From positions 65,454,417 through 65,518,416 of the forward strand of contig CM049319.1 in NCBI GenBank assembly GCA_026874595.1: 64,000 bases of DNA. The letters are read 5' to 3'. Positions 1-38,079 of the stretch are shown here, in pieces; position 1 is the first letter of the stretch, and each line of letters begins with the position of its first letter. The notes beneath the pieces are model-generated. The model searched no databases and had not been told where the DNA came from. It saw only the letters and a list, made by a program, of their open reading frames with translations. The DNA comes from Sipunculus nudus. Taxonomy: Eukaryota > Annelida > Sipuncula > Golfingiida > Sipunculidae. Both the position numbers and the translations under genes were made by a program.

Positions 1-540
1 AAGAAAAAGTTATAATTTTGCTCTGGCAGCCATATTGGTATTCAGACAGGTCTGTAATTTGAAAGGTCTGGAGCACTCATTCCTGTTATATTAATCATTC
101 CTGTTAATTTGAGAAAGATCAAATTAATTATTTTGAGATACTGTGTTCGAATAAGAAAATCACTGATTGTGCTCTGATGGCCATATTAGAATTCTGACAG
201 GTCTGTTATTCCAAAGGTCAGGAGTCCTCATAAGCCCAAATGATCCCTGTGAATATGAGAATTTGAAAGATCAAGTATGTTCTTGTTGAGATCTTGCATG
301 AAATAGAAAACCACTTAAGATTGTGCTCTGGCGGCCATACTGGAATTCAAACAGGTCTGTAGTTCAATAGGTCTAGAGCCCTTATAGGCCCCAATGATCC
401 CTGTAAATATGAGAAAGATCCAGCCTGATCTTGTTGAGATATTGCGTGTGAAAGAAAGCATCACTGACAGATGGAAGGATGGACAGACTGACACGGTGAT
501 CACAACAGGGCACTCATGTGGAGCACCAATAAGCATGATT
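1..540. repeat. Tandem ~150-bp repeat, at least three units, running off the left edge
   Basis: A block beginning GCTCTGG.GGCCATA and containing CAGGTCTGT recurs near 21, 173 and 327. After the last unit comes a GA/CTGTC-rich tail (GACAGATGGAAGGATGGACA). Tandem cores with a tail of this kind are typical of invertebrate Helentron-like elements. It sits in a kinesin intron. Confidence 0.65.
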
Positions 541-718
541 ACTAATTTCTTTGCGAATATTATTTCATCTGGATCACAGGGCAGCAGTTATTTTAATGTT
601 AACTTAACACATCATCTGATAAACAGACTTTACACATAAAATATAACTGTTGTACAAAAAGAAACTGCTTCAGACTCTGATCAGTTTCAAACGGAAGAAC
701 TGTTAGTGGAATACTCAC

Positions 719-951
719 TTCAACCAATGGATACCCAATATCGGCATAGATTTGTTCTGTGGTTGAGTCAACAAAGTAAGCTCCATCAAACGTGAATGTC
801 TTTATATTCTTTTTGTCATTTGGATGAACAATGCTGCACTGGGCACGTATACCATCCATGTTTACCACTCTTTTACAGTTCAGGTTTTTTTCTCTTTCAT
901 TCATGGGTCGACATCTGACAATCACTTTCACTGCCTCGGCAGCCATGGTTT
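719..951 (-). CDS. KIF17: KIF17-like kinesin, first coding exon (partial gene)
   Basis: The start codon is at 946-944 and the exon encodes 76 residues, MAAEAVKVIVRCRPMNERE through EQIYADIGYPLVE. This is the N-terminal part of a kinesin motor domain: the first beta strand with the VIVRCRP nucleotide-pocket motif (residues 8-14) and the FTFDGAY motif (51-57). The start MAAEAVKV and the RAQC segment fit KIF17 (homodimeric kinesin-2, ciliary and dendritic transport) better than KIF3A/B; that ranking is from memory of the families. The exon ends in GAA followed by a GTGAGT donor at 718-713. Just upstream of the ATG, a CTTTCAG acceptor at 958-952 shows the exon has only five bases of 5' UTR, so at least one non-coding exon lies further upstream. 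The P-loop and the rest of the motor lie beyond the left edge. The gene is divergent to PSMD2. Confidence 0.88.
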
Positions 952-1652
952 CTGAAAGAGGACAGAAAGCAACTATAATATGTTACAAATAGAGACAGTA
1001 AGATGTGGTTTATCAAAATATAAAAGGCACATAATTCAATGATATGATCACCATAATTCTTAACATGTTTACGTTTTGTACAAAATAAACTTTGAATTCA
1101 TTCAGCCATATTCTGTTTAAGAACTTTACAGATATGATAGCATTCGAGATCCCTTCACAAGGTTAAGATTGCTGTGTACACTACTGGTAGCTCTGATGTC
1201 TGAAGACCAGCTATTCCCCTGCCTTACTGTTTACTGCCTTACTTAATGAACCAAGAAAAGTTCTTATAAATAACGCCTCAGTGATGGATGCATAATCTTG
1301 TCTATCTAAAAGATGTAAGTAAACATGGTACACATGCAAATGTTGACAAACAGAAATAAAAAGTTGCCAAAGATGAAAGGTCACTAGTTGCAAAAACCCT
1401 ATTTGCAAAACTGGTTTGTCAGACTTGCCACCAGATGTCCTTGTTGAATGTGTTAGGATTATTTTGGCAGGCACCCAACGTTAAAAACAGGTAGATGTTT
1501 TCACAAAACAAAAAGCCTGTATGTGGGAGAATCAGTGTTTCAAAGGATTATATCTATAGTTAATACATTTCAGATAACAGAACAGACCCTTTAAAGTGAA
1601 ACAAATCATCTGAACTTTGAGTACACAATGTCAGTAATTTTACAGCAACTAA

Positions 1653-2348
1653 AGGCCGTGTCACACAACCGTTGACGCATAAATTGCGCATAATGTACGC
1701 ATAAAATATGAGGCATACACGGAGATACGCAATTCATGCACGATATTCGTAATTCATAAGTTTTTCATGCGCATTTCATTCGTCGCCATGCGCAGCAAGT
1801 GGGGGCCGGGGTGGGCATACGCGGACATACGCGAAAAACGGTTTTGAGCTGCACAAAATTTTTCCTCTTTTTGGATTTACACGATCTATGCGTAATTTTG
1901 GTAGTTTATACGCAGTTCTTATGCAAATCATGCGTAATTCATATGCACATGTGCGCGATACATACGAGATTGTTACTCAAAATTGGCGCTTTTCACGACA
2001 GTTCCGCGTATGTTTAACGAACCTTTCACTCATATAACACGCATGTATCGCAGATGTGTCACTTATATATCGTGTATACCACTAAGAACTACGCACATTA
2101 CCTGGGAATTATCTAGGAATTAGGCTTTTCGGTGGATATGTGTGTTCTTTGCGCAGTTTATTCAAATTTCATATGTAGTTTATGCGTAGTTTATCGTCGT
2201 CCTTGCGTGATTCATCTGTCAAAATTTCACGCATAACCCCCAACTTTTCTAATTTTTTTCCACGTATGTCCGCGTATAAATCCAGATTTTTCAATTTTAT
2301 GCGTACATTATGCGCAATTTATGCGTCAACGGCTGTGTGACACGGCCT
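1653..2348. mobile_element. PIF/Harbinger-like MITE, 696 bp
   Basis: The ends are inverted repeats of about 55 bp starting AGGCCGTGTCACACA and continuing through TTGACGCATAAATTGCGCAT. TAA flanks both sides (1650-1652 and 2349-2351), the 3-bp duplication expected for Harbinger. The interior has many GCGTA/TACGC motifs and no transposase. Located in the kinesin 5' intron. Confidence 0.8.
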
Positions 2349-3530
2349 TAAGTTACGGGACTATGTTGATATGAGTTCAAGTTCTAAAGATTCACTTTCT
2401 AAAGTTGTTGTCCTGAGCATGACTGTTACTACTTTAAAATTATCTTGAAATATTAGTTTATACCTTGCTTTTGATTTTTTTAATATAGCTGCATATATAC
2501 TCTATTTATCCTGATAGTAAGATGATTCCATGATAATTTACATCATTGGAGACTATTTAATTATATCAATTTTCATAAATCAGGAATTAAAAAAAAGATT
2601 AATTATTTTACATTTCACAAAGTATTCTTGAACATATACATTAGTTTGCCATTTTTCCTAAAGTGTCAGGAGGCATGCTTTTGTTGGGAATAACAAACTT
2701 TTTGAAACACGGTCAGGGGTCTGGCGGCAATTTTGTATGACAGTTAATGATTTACTTAATGCCATTTTACTCAGGGAAGACAGTGTTTCTACATAGTAAT
2801 TGATGACATATTGGGATATATATATATATATATGTTTGATTTATTGCAGAGCTTGAATGGCAAAGATCAGTCTAGTCTATTTTAGGATACATGTGTGCTC
2901 TTTCTACAACAAATTCACTGGTTGGAAAGGTCAAATGTCATCACCACAGGTGAAGCTCGGTGAAATTCTTTAACAGCCTGAACTTGGTATCAGTGCAGCA
3001 CACGTTTAACAAGTGAAAGGCCAGGAAATTAAAAGTTTTTGAAGGATTGTAGAGCCTATCAATAAAAACGGATAATTTATCAGTTTTCTTTGAGTCAAGG
3101 GTATCTGGCAATTTCACTTTGTATTGACAAATTTCTATCTGTTATTCTTTTAAATCTGTAATAGTGAATCTTCCAATATTGAAATTGTTCCAATGATGGC
3201 AGGCTTGTAACCACAACTGAGCTGCTTCAGAATGCTGTGATCAAAGCATTACCCTGTCTCTTTTATCTTCTTGATTTCTTATCTGTGCCAAATGATGGCT
3301 AAGTGATCTTGTTTGAGTAGTGTTCTTCTAATCAGTAAACGTAAAATTATGAATAAGCTGAATAATGGCCAGTTTAAGTAGATGACACGGCAGAACTATA
3401 GAAACCGGGCTTCAGCCTACCGCCGGTACAACGGGTGTCGCATAATAATTTGTTTCCTGGAAAAGGTCGATACATATCATTTACCTCAGAATTCCCGTAT
3501 TTAATTTTGCTCATAGCTGGAGTTTATTAT
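2349..3530. other. Intronic sequence without recognised features
   Basis: AT-rich part of the proposed kinesin 5' intron. Only a short TA run at 2816-2832 stands out; no gene seen on either strand. Confidence 0.5.
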
Positions 3531-3531
3531 A

Positions 3532-3722
3532 TTAGAGGAGGAGGGGTCCGGGGAACCTGGGTTCCCCGTCTGAACGGGGGTGTGGGGGCGGAGCCCCCAC
3601 CTAAAGCTTAATTTTCCTGTTTTAATAGTAAATGGATTCCCATTTTTGCGATAGATGCCTCTGTGATTGAAGAGGCATCTATCGCAAAAATGGGAATCCA
3701 TATAAATGAACAAAACTTGCTC
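3532..3722. repeat. Cluster of three hairpins, including a perfect 31-bp inverted repeat
   Basis: GGGAACCTGGGTTCCC lies at about 3552-3567 and GTGGGGGCGGAGCCCCCAC at about 3582-3600. A perfect 31-bp inverted repeat has arms 3632-3662 and 3671-3701 around an 8-base loop. The long arms begin ATGGATTCCC and end AGATGCCTCT. Probably the tip of a foldback element or a source of double-stranded RNA. Confidence 0.75.
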
Positions 3723-3737
3723 CTGCTGGTTTCTCGT

Positions 3738-3830
3738 CTTCACGGCTCACTCAGTAGCGTGTAGGGCTCCTAGTCTAGAGATCATAGGTTCGATCCCCGA
3801 TTCAGGCGACTTCTGATGCTTAGTAGTTGT
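3738..3830 (+). mobile_element. tRNA-like head, probable SINE fragment
   Basis: GGCTCACTCAGTAGCGTG resembles a Pol III A box region, and ATAGGTTCGATCCCCGAT a B box, about 40 bases apart. The T stem pairs poorly and no acceptor stem forms, so this is not a working tRNA gene. Confidence 0.45.
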
Positions 3831-4711
3831 TTATGTTAGAAGAGTTGAATGTAGGGACATCTACAGGGAAAAGTAGGAGTTAAAATAGGGAATGCGAGGA
3901 GACAATTTTATTTATATTTCTTCAACAGAAGCGAAGCCCGCGTTCTATAGTGGCTCCGATGACACAATTACTCAAGGAAATGAACTGCTCATTTGTATGG
4001 CCAAGCTAGACTGCTATGGCTGTGCAGATATAAACCTATTAAGAATAAGGGTTGTATGAATGATACCTCGCTAATTGTGAATTTCTCATGTGAGTATAAA
4101 CTACTCAGTTATTTGGTCTGACATCCTAGCCCAAGTTGACAAATTATGCTTGCTTGAGTGCAAGCAAGATATGGTAAATAACTCATGGAGTGCTCTTGGT
4201 AAAGCTGTTTAGCCGCTTTCTAGGGGTACAGGGAACCAAGCATTGCATGGCTAGCTGTAGTTTTCACACCTTTGACCAGGCAACATGTTCAGCCCAGGAC
4301 TAATTAATTAGGATTACTAAAGGGCTGCATAAAAAATCATGTGAAGTATTTACATGCTTGAAAAATCATTTGTAAATACAAATAAATTTCCCCATTTAAG
4401 ATCTGGAAAAACAAATATTCTGAAAAAAGCGCACTACTGTATTGAAAGGAACTTTTTTTGTTTATTCTAACTCCACTCATAAAATTCTGGCTACGTATAA
4501 TAATTATAAAGTATTATTTAAATAAGAAGTAACCCCAACACTAATCACCATATAAGTTAAGAATTTAAGCTTTAAATTACAGATACTGTCTTTTACTGAG
4601 ATAATTATCATGTGATAATTATTATTATTAATGATCTATATATATCAACCAAATGAAATAAAGTTATTTAGAAAGGTTCAATCGAGAACCATTAACTCAA
4701 AAATAACTTAC

Positions 4712-4870
4712 CTTAACTGTTTGAAAGATAAATGACGCAATAAGAACAGTCTGTATGTCTGCGGTTACAAGCAGCAAGATGGTTAGAACCGGAAATCGAT
4801 AAATCCAGCACTGTCCAAGTCAGTCTCAAATACTCCCGATCTTTTCAGAGATGGAATTCGTGGATGTTGT
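4712..4870 (-). other. Candidate non-coding first exon of the KIF17-like gene
   Basis: The coding exon at 719-951 begins with a splice acceptor, so an upstream exon is required. On the minus strand a strong donor, AAG|GTAAGT, lies at 4712/4711, close to the PSMD2 start and following GC-richer sequence. The 5' boundary is not visible and the end given is only nominal. Inference from splice signals and position; no transcript data. Confidence 0.42.
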
Positions 4871-4879
4871 CTTAGGCAA

Positions 4880-5347
4880 CCAATGTAAACAACTTTTGAC
4901 AGCTCGCTGTTTTCAGACCGACGATTGAAATAAGTAATTTAAGCAAATATTATATTTAATGAAATTCTCTTTTTCCCCGCGGACAGTTCCTTACTTTAAT
5001 CAACCTCGGGACTTCAAAGTATACTGCTCACATCCATGGGAACGTTTCACACGTTAGCGGCACTGGAGGCCATTTTGACGCAAACTATGTTGCTGTGTAA
5101 ACTGGGAAATGTACTCTCCAATCAGTGTCTATTTTTAAAATATTAGACTACCATTGTAATGTTTCCTTCGATTTAGACATTAATTTGACAAAAACAAACG
5201 ATTCTATATGATTTATTGTATTAAGTAGACACAAGGTCGGTATTAATACTCGATTTTGATATTTTTAATGTTTTAATATTACAAAATATTAGCTTCTGTG
5301 TGGAGTGATGTAAGCAGCCTCGTTTTGCTTCATTCACCGGCTTCATC
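4880..5347. promoter_or_regulatory. Probable shared promoter between KIF17-like and PSMD2 genes
   Basis: This stretch separates two divergently oriented genes and has more CpG and less simple repeat than its surroundings. No TATA box is evident near the PSMD2 start. A GGCCATTTTGACG segment at 5068-5080 contains a YY1-type CCAT core in a context common at housekeeping promoters. Transcription starts cannot be placed from sequence alone. Confidence 0.45.
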
Positions 5348-32397
<27,050 letters not shown>

Positions 32398-32947
32398 GGA
32401 CTCTAATCGATGTGTGTAACTGAATGGCTGAAACAGGAGGACCAGGGTCCAGCATTCTCTGTCAAATTCATAACGAAACGAAGAGATGGATTGTTATACA
32501 CAGTATGCAACATAAAGGACTGGTGCATGTTGGACATTCCAAAGATGTTGGACATAATTAAGAGGATGTTGGACAACTCCGAGACAGGACAGGAATAAGC
32601 TTTTCGTGAACTTTGCACAGTTTTCTACAAGAATGTCTCAGATCTTACTATATGCTGGGGAATTTTAATTTAATTTTGCCAAATTTCACTCTGTAAAATT
32701 GATGTCAAAGCTTTTTTGTCCAAAGACATTGGCTTGGGTTTGGACCAAAACTTCCAACTAAACTTCTGTTTCAGAATGATGTGACATACATGTAATCTAC
32801 ACAAGAAAATTGCCTAAAGTTTTAAGTCCACTTTTAAACGTAGTAGAGAGAGAGATATAAATAAATCACTAAAATAAAAAAAAATGTGACTGCAAGTTTG
32901 TTTCCATATATCCTGTACGGTCTTGTTGAAACTGGTAGAATTGTAAT

Positions 32948-32953
32948 AATAAA
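32948..32953 (+). terminator. Likely PSMD2 poly(A) signal
   Basis: AATAAA followed 20-45 bases later by a GT-rich stretch (GATGTGTTGTTGTTTTTTGC), the expected layout for cleavage and polyadenylation. Alternative AATAAA sites lie at 32860 and 33436. Confidence 0.6.
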
Positions 32954-33299
32954 TTTAAATGTAAACATTTATTTATGATGTGTTGTTGTTTTTTGCTTGC
33001 AGTGTTTTAAAACATACTTGGGATGTAATGATATACCAGTGTACCTTCCATCTTTCCCCAGTGATAATCTGCATATGTGGAGAATCTGCGCCCCCATTTG
33101 AAGCCACAATTTAAGTGGAAATGCCAATAACCCTGTGTATAATAAGCATCCTGTTTCTGACCATGCTCCTGAATGACATATATTGTATTTCTTCATGCAA
33201 TGGGTGTGGCCCAGCAAGTGCTGTCTGTCTTTGAAGTGAGTACATACCTGGAATGTCTGTATGGGACAGGACTTCTACATAAGCCCAGCATGTGGTCAA

Positions 33300-34600
33300 T
33301 ACTACACGGAAGATCTTGATCCCATGAACAATCTTTCTCAAGTTTGCTTGAATGGTTCCTGTTTGGTGATTGTTTCGGAGTTCCAGGAAGCTGAACTAAG
33401 TCATTGGCCAAAAAAGCATACTAAAATTACAGTCTAATAAAATGGCTGAAGCTATGAGTCATATTTTTGTCATATTAAATTCAAGTATTGTTAGGGCCAC
33501 CTGCTTTGATCTTTTTTGTACATGGTCATCAGTACATTAATCCATGATTTCTCAGGAAAGGTGGGAGCTAGCATCCCCAGAATTTAGGCACCAACCCTTC
33601 ACATATCAATTGTTCTGGGATTGAGCTTTTTGTGCCATCGCCTGCATCAGCTTTATTTTTAGCGAACCTGTGAGCATATGCGATGGTGCAGCATCATCCG
33701 TCGTGCATCGTCTGTACGTTAACTATAGCTATCTCAAAAACGGCAGGAGCTAGCATCACCATTTTTTTTGCAAATAATCAGTCATCCAAAAAACTATATC
33801 GGATTTTGTTTATTTTTTTCCAACTGCATTTTCTTAGATTTTATAGGGAAAAGCTAAAAAAGCTTTAAAAATCTTCTTCTCCGAAACTGTCCAGCCAAAT
33901 TGTCCAGATTTTCACAGAAATTATCCCTGGAACAATCTTTCTCAAGTTTGTTCGAATTTTTCCAGTTCGGAGATTTTTGGCCGAGTTACAGGAGGATGAA
34001 CTTTGTTAACTGTGCAAAAGAGCATATTAAAATTTAAATCTCAGAACGGCTGGAGCTATCATCACCAAATTTTATGCCAATGTTGGTCACATAGGTCATA
34101 TCTGAAACTGAGGTATTGTTAGCGCCACCTGCATCGGCCTTTGTACGGGGTCATTAGTGCCTGTGTCACACTGAGGGCTACAAAAAATTTCTTCCCTGAA
34201 ACCATATGGCCAAAATGTTTAATATCGCACAGAAATGATTCTAGGGCAGTGCTTTCTGAAGTTTGTTCTAATGGTCTTTTTTTCCTGATTTTTGGCTAAG
34301 TTATGGATAGCTGAATGGATAGCTCAGTGGCTACAAAGATGCATATTAAATGAGGTCCGATGTCACAACACTTTGGAGGCACCTTGGTGATTTCCCCAAA
34401 ATACTATGTATTTTTTTATGAAACTCATTATACATATTTACCAACAGAGTTTCTCACCTGAAATACCTTCTCATCAAATTCACGAATATTTATTAAGGTC
34501 AGAGGTCACCAGATACACGGCGTGCGTATTATGCACGTTTGAGGTGCTCTAGTATATGCTTTCTCATAGTTCCTGCTAGCATGCAAATAAGCAGCCATTA
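33300..34600 (+). repeat. Dispersed repeat family R2, two adjacent copies
   Basis: Blocks with GGAACAATCTTTCTCAAGTT, GGCTGGAGCTATCATCACC, and GCGCCACCTGCATCGGCCTT occur here (a diverged partial copy at about 33300-33545, a fuller one at about 33620-34400). The same order recurs at 61080-61620. Intergenic, just downstream of PSMD2. Confidence 0.7.
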
Positions 34601-34954
34601 TGCCTTGCTTACTTCAGATCAAGTACTCTTGTCTTTTGATGTTTATCACAAGGTTAACAAAGGTACACTCTGGTAAGGTAAATAAAACTTTTGGCAAGGT
34701 ACATTTCGGGACAAGAAGAAGAAGTCTTTACAATATCAATGTAACAATGGAAATCAATTGAACATTATATTTGGAATTTGTGGTTCCGTGTGCATTTTAG
34801 TGTGTAATATCACCACCAGATGGCATGAGGTGACGGAAGAGATTTCTAAACCGCTAAATCAGGGTTATGTATACCTAAGAGTCTTCGTTCGATTCAATTA
34901 TTCATTCTTGCCGCTCGATGCTTATCCAAGAGGATATTGATAAAGGATAACTTT

Positions 34955-35226
34955 GAAGCGGATCCAGGAGTTTGGAGGGGGTGGGGGGATAAACCCAGGC
35001 AAATAGCCTAAAACAGGGGCGGAATCAGGATTAAGGAAAAGGAGGGGTTCAACCCAGGAGGGCTAATGACAAAAGTGAAAACCTATAGAAAGGTCCCCAG
35101 GTCCGGAAAAGGGGGTCGAGGCCCCCAAAATCGGTGAGAAACGGTCATTTGAAACCCTTAAGAAACGGTTACGGCGGCTTAAAAGAAGAAGGTGGGGGGT
35201 CTGGACCCCTCCCCTGGATACGCTTC
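34955..35226. mobile_element. Small GC-rich MITE-like element
   Basis: Ends GAAGCGGATCCAGG and CCCTGGATACGCTTC are inverted repeats with one mismatch. The interior is purine-rich (GGAGGGGG, ACCCAGGAGG). No coding content. Confidence 0.6.
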
Positions 35227-35679
35227 TGGAAAACTAATGAGATAACCTGAAATGGGGGAGGGATGTTACGACCCATAATGTAATAACCGGCCAATAATGT
35301 AATAACGGCCCATATTGTAATAAATACGACCCATAATGTAATAATGGCCCATAATGTAATAAAAAACGGCCCATATTGTAATAAAATCGCAAGTGGGTAA
35401 AACGGCCCATATTGTAATAAAATCGCAGGTGGGTAAAACGGCCAATAATTTTATAATTCAAATTTCATGCAAATTAACTTACACAAATCAAATATTGACT
35501 TCTCGGGACACGAATGTGTAAGTGAACATACAAGTATGAAAAACCACTGGATTATCTGTTTAAAACGGTGACCAAGCTGCCAAATATGGCCGTGATTCAT
35601 GTTTCTCCTTTTGTTGAATCAGTGTTTAAATAGGATGATAAAGTATTTAAACAAGATAATTTACAAATATGTATATATT

Positions 35680-36070
35680 GTTACGAAGACAAATTGCTTA
35701 AGGGAAATACGGGGCTGATCCCGAATTCGAACCCATAACGGTGGCGCACAAGTCCGGCGTACCAACCTCTTCGCTAGCAAAGCAAGCTTCACTAGTGAGG
35801 CAGTTCGGTCCGCTTTTATGTCACCCCGTAACACACCCCTTCTTAAGAGCGTTCTGCTATCAGAACAAGACTAATTATCCCAGGAGTCACACTTTGGTGA
35901 GCTTATTCCCTGGGCAAAAAAGTTTACCGTCACGTCGGACTAGCCCCCATTTTGTTACGAAGACATTTTATTCAGGGAAAAACATTGGGCCGATCCGGGA
36001 TTCGAACCCATAACGGTGGCGCACAAGTCCGGCCCACCAACCGCTTCCCTAGAAAAGCAAGCTTTTCAAA
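35680..36070 (-). mobile_element. tRNA-derived SINE, dimer-like
   Basis: On the minus strand each half has an A-box-like TAGGGAAGCGGTTGG region and a B box GGTTCGAATCC (perfect in the copy at 35953-36070, GGTTCGAATTC in the copy at 35680-35800). Both halves share TTATGGGTTCGAA and end TGTCTTCGTAAC. tRNA-like folding is imperfect, so it is a SINE rather than a tRNA gene. Confidence 0.68.
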
Positions 36071-36319
36071 TATTTCATTGATAACTCTTGACTTTGTTAT
36101 GCAGGACTACTCATTTTTCATATAATATTTTCAAACCATGGGAATCTTCTTCACAAATAGTTTATATTTTGCGTATTTCCCTATTTACCATAGTTCTTGT
36201 CATGTTTTTAAAAAAATGACAATGATCATTTGTAATTATATTTTTAGATGGGAAGGAACAGTTGCCCTTGTAACGTAATATGTTGTTGTAAAATTTGTCT
36301 TCATAACAATATCGACCGG

Positions 36320-36545
36320 GGCCAAGCCGAGGAGCGGTGAGATTTTTCATGGTCGGCCCCCTTCCAGGGTGAGCGCAATGCATAATTGGAAGGCTGTGCC
36401 CCACAGCCGTGTATCACGTTTGTATCACAAACGAATGCAAAATTTGGCGAGTTCCTCCATGTTATGACTCAGTAATGGGGATGATTACACACCCAGGACC
36501 CGCAGGTGCGATAGTTACCTGACACCAGGATATTATATAAATGAC
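36320..36545 (+). repeat. Dispersed repeat family R1, copy 2
   Basis: GTGAGATTTTTCATGGTCGG, AAGGCTGTGCCCCACA and ACACACCCAGGACCCGCAGG align with 9940-10120 in order. Confidence 0.6.
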
Positions 36546-37198
36546 ACTAAGCGTGTGCCCTGTCACGTATTCCAAACCGAGATAGATTTATACAGATGTA
36601 CAAACAGGTTAAGATTAGTTAAAAAAGCGATTTCATCCACAAAAAAAATATATATATACCTTATTCCTTCAAACTCGGAACCATCCTACAGAGAAGGCTT
36701 AACTCAGTAGTATAAAAACATTTTTTATAATGGAGCAGGGTGACAGTATTGTCTACTAAAAGGATCGGCGAACAACTATAAAGACTACCGAACGCCGCCA
36801 TCTCAGCCATAGAGAGTGCCTCCAAGTAATTATTACAATCGCCGAGCGCTCGCAAGGAAAGCCTCCCTCAGCCTTCTCCACCCTAACCCGCTACCCCTGC
36901 CCCACCTCCACCCCTCACGATCAAACACCTACCCCCCTCCCCCCGGTTACCCGTAAATGATCGGTAATAATAAATGCGTGGGAAAAGGGAAGGAGTAAAG
37001 TTTGATCCCAAGTTACTTTGTCAGTCATATGCTATATTGCTATTTACTATTTTTGCTAATTACTAATCATAGCATTATGTAAATGCCGTGGCCTCAAAGG
37101 AATAAAGAAATGTCGCCATTTACAAAATGAATCTAAACAATATGCCTCATCCAATCCCATTGGCCTGTTGCTATAGGGGGTTTTCCTTGGTTAGCATT

Positions 37199-37199
<1 letters not shown>

Positions 37200-37266
<67 letters not shown>
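37200..37266. repeat. (TA)n microsatellite
   Basis: Uninterrupted TA dinucleotides, about 33 units. Confidence 0.97.
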
Positions 37267-37268
<2 letters not shown>

Positions 37269-38079
37269 CTCTGTTGAAAAACAACACTGTAAATTCACAA
37301 CAGTCTATTTCACGGGATGCGATCCGATCATGAGGTGAATGTGGTTAGAATGAAGCCAAGGGCGTGGTTTGAAAAGGCCGAGACTTTACGAGATCACGAG
37401 ATTATGCTTTGTGCGAAACAATGGTCAATATTGTAGTAGAAATTGCCTATTTTGTTGTAAAAACGGCCAATATTATAATAATGGCCAATACCGTGATAAT
37501 AAATGAGTTATATTGTAATAACTTTACCTCACCTTTATTGTAATCAGCATGGTGGGGGTTAAAATGGGCAAAAAGGCCAATATTAAAAAAAAAATGCAGT
37601 TTAGAAGATTATGATTAAATATACGTAGACAGCATAAATGTTGACTGTTTCACTGGATTTCCATTATGACTGCATCCCATATACCAATGAGGAACCAAAA
37701 TGGCTGTCATTTTAGAAGGAATTCTCAAACAACATATCGCCTGTAAGATTTGGGATTCATTCATGAGCTTAAACATATGTTATTACAATATGGGCCGTTT
37801 TTCCCACTTCCCGTTTTATTACAATATGGGTAGGGTATGATTATTACAATATGGGTCGTTTTCATTACAATATGGGCCGTTATTACAATATGGGCCGTTT
37901 TTTATTACGTTATGGGCCGTTATTACAGTATGGGCCCGTTTTATTACAATATGGGCAGGGTATGATTATTACATTATGGGTCGTTTTTATTACAATATGG
38001 GCCGTTATTACATTATGGACCGGTTATTACATTATGGGTCGTAACAAGGGGCTTTCCTCTGGACCCGCTTCTGCTAAGC

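Larger units (their letters stand above)
35266..38045. mobile_element. ~2.8 kb element with satellite-like terminal inverted repeats
   Basis: The left end begins GTTACGACCCATAATGTAAT and repeats the unit CCCATAATGTAATAA about eight times. The right end is the inverse, ending ATTACATTATGGGTCGTAAC after about a dozen TTATTACAATATGGGCCG units. Further CCAATATTATAATAA copies lie at 37430-37520. The interior holds a SINE, a TA microsatellite and family R1 copy 2. No transposase recognised. Confidence 0.7.

Noticed and set aside
719-946. KIF3A/KIF3B identity for the kinesin exon
   Set aside because: The MAAEAVKV start and RAQC segment fit KIF17 better; still from memory of the families, so the paralogue call is not absolute.
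3738-3830. Functional tRNA gene
   Set aside because: The T stem pairs poorly and no acceptor stem forms; a SINE-type tRNA relic is more likely.
36661-36855. Minus-strand 64-codon frame as a gene
   Set aside because: No family similarity, lies inside a transposon-rich stretch, no promoter or splice support.
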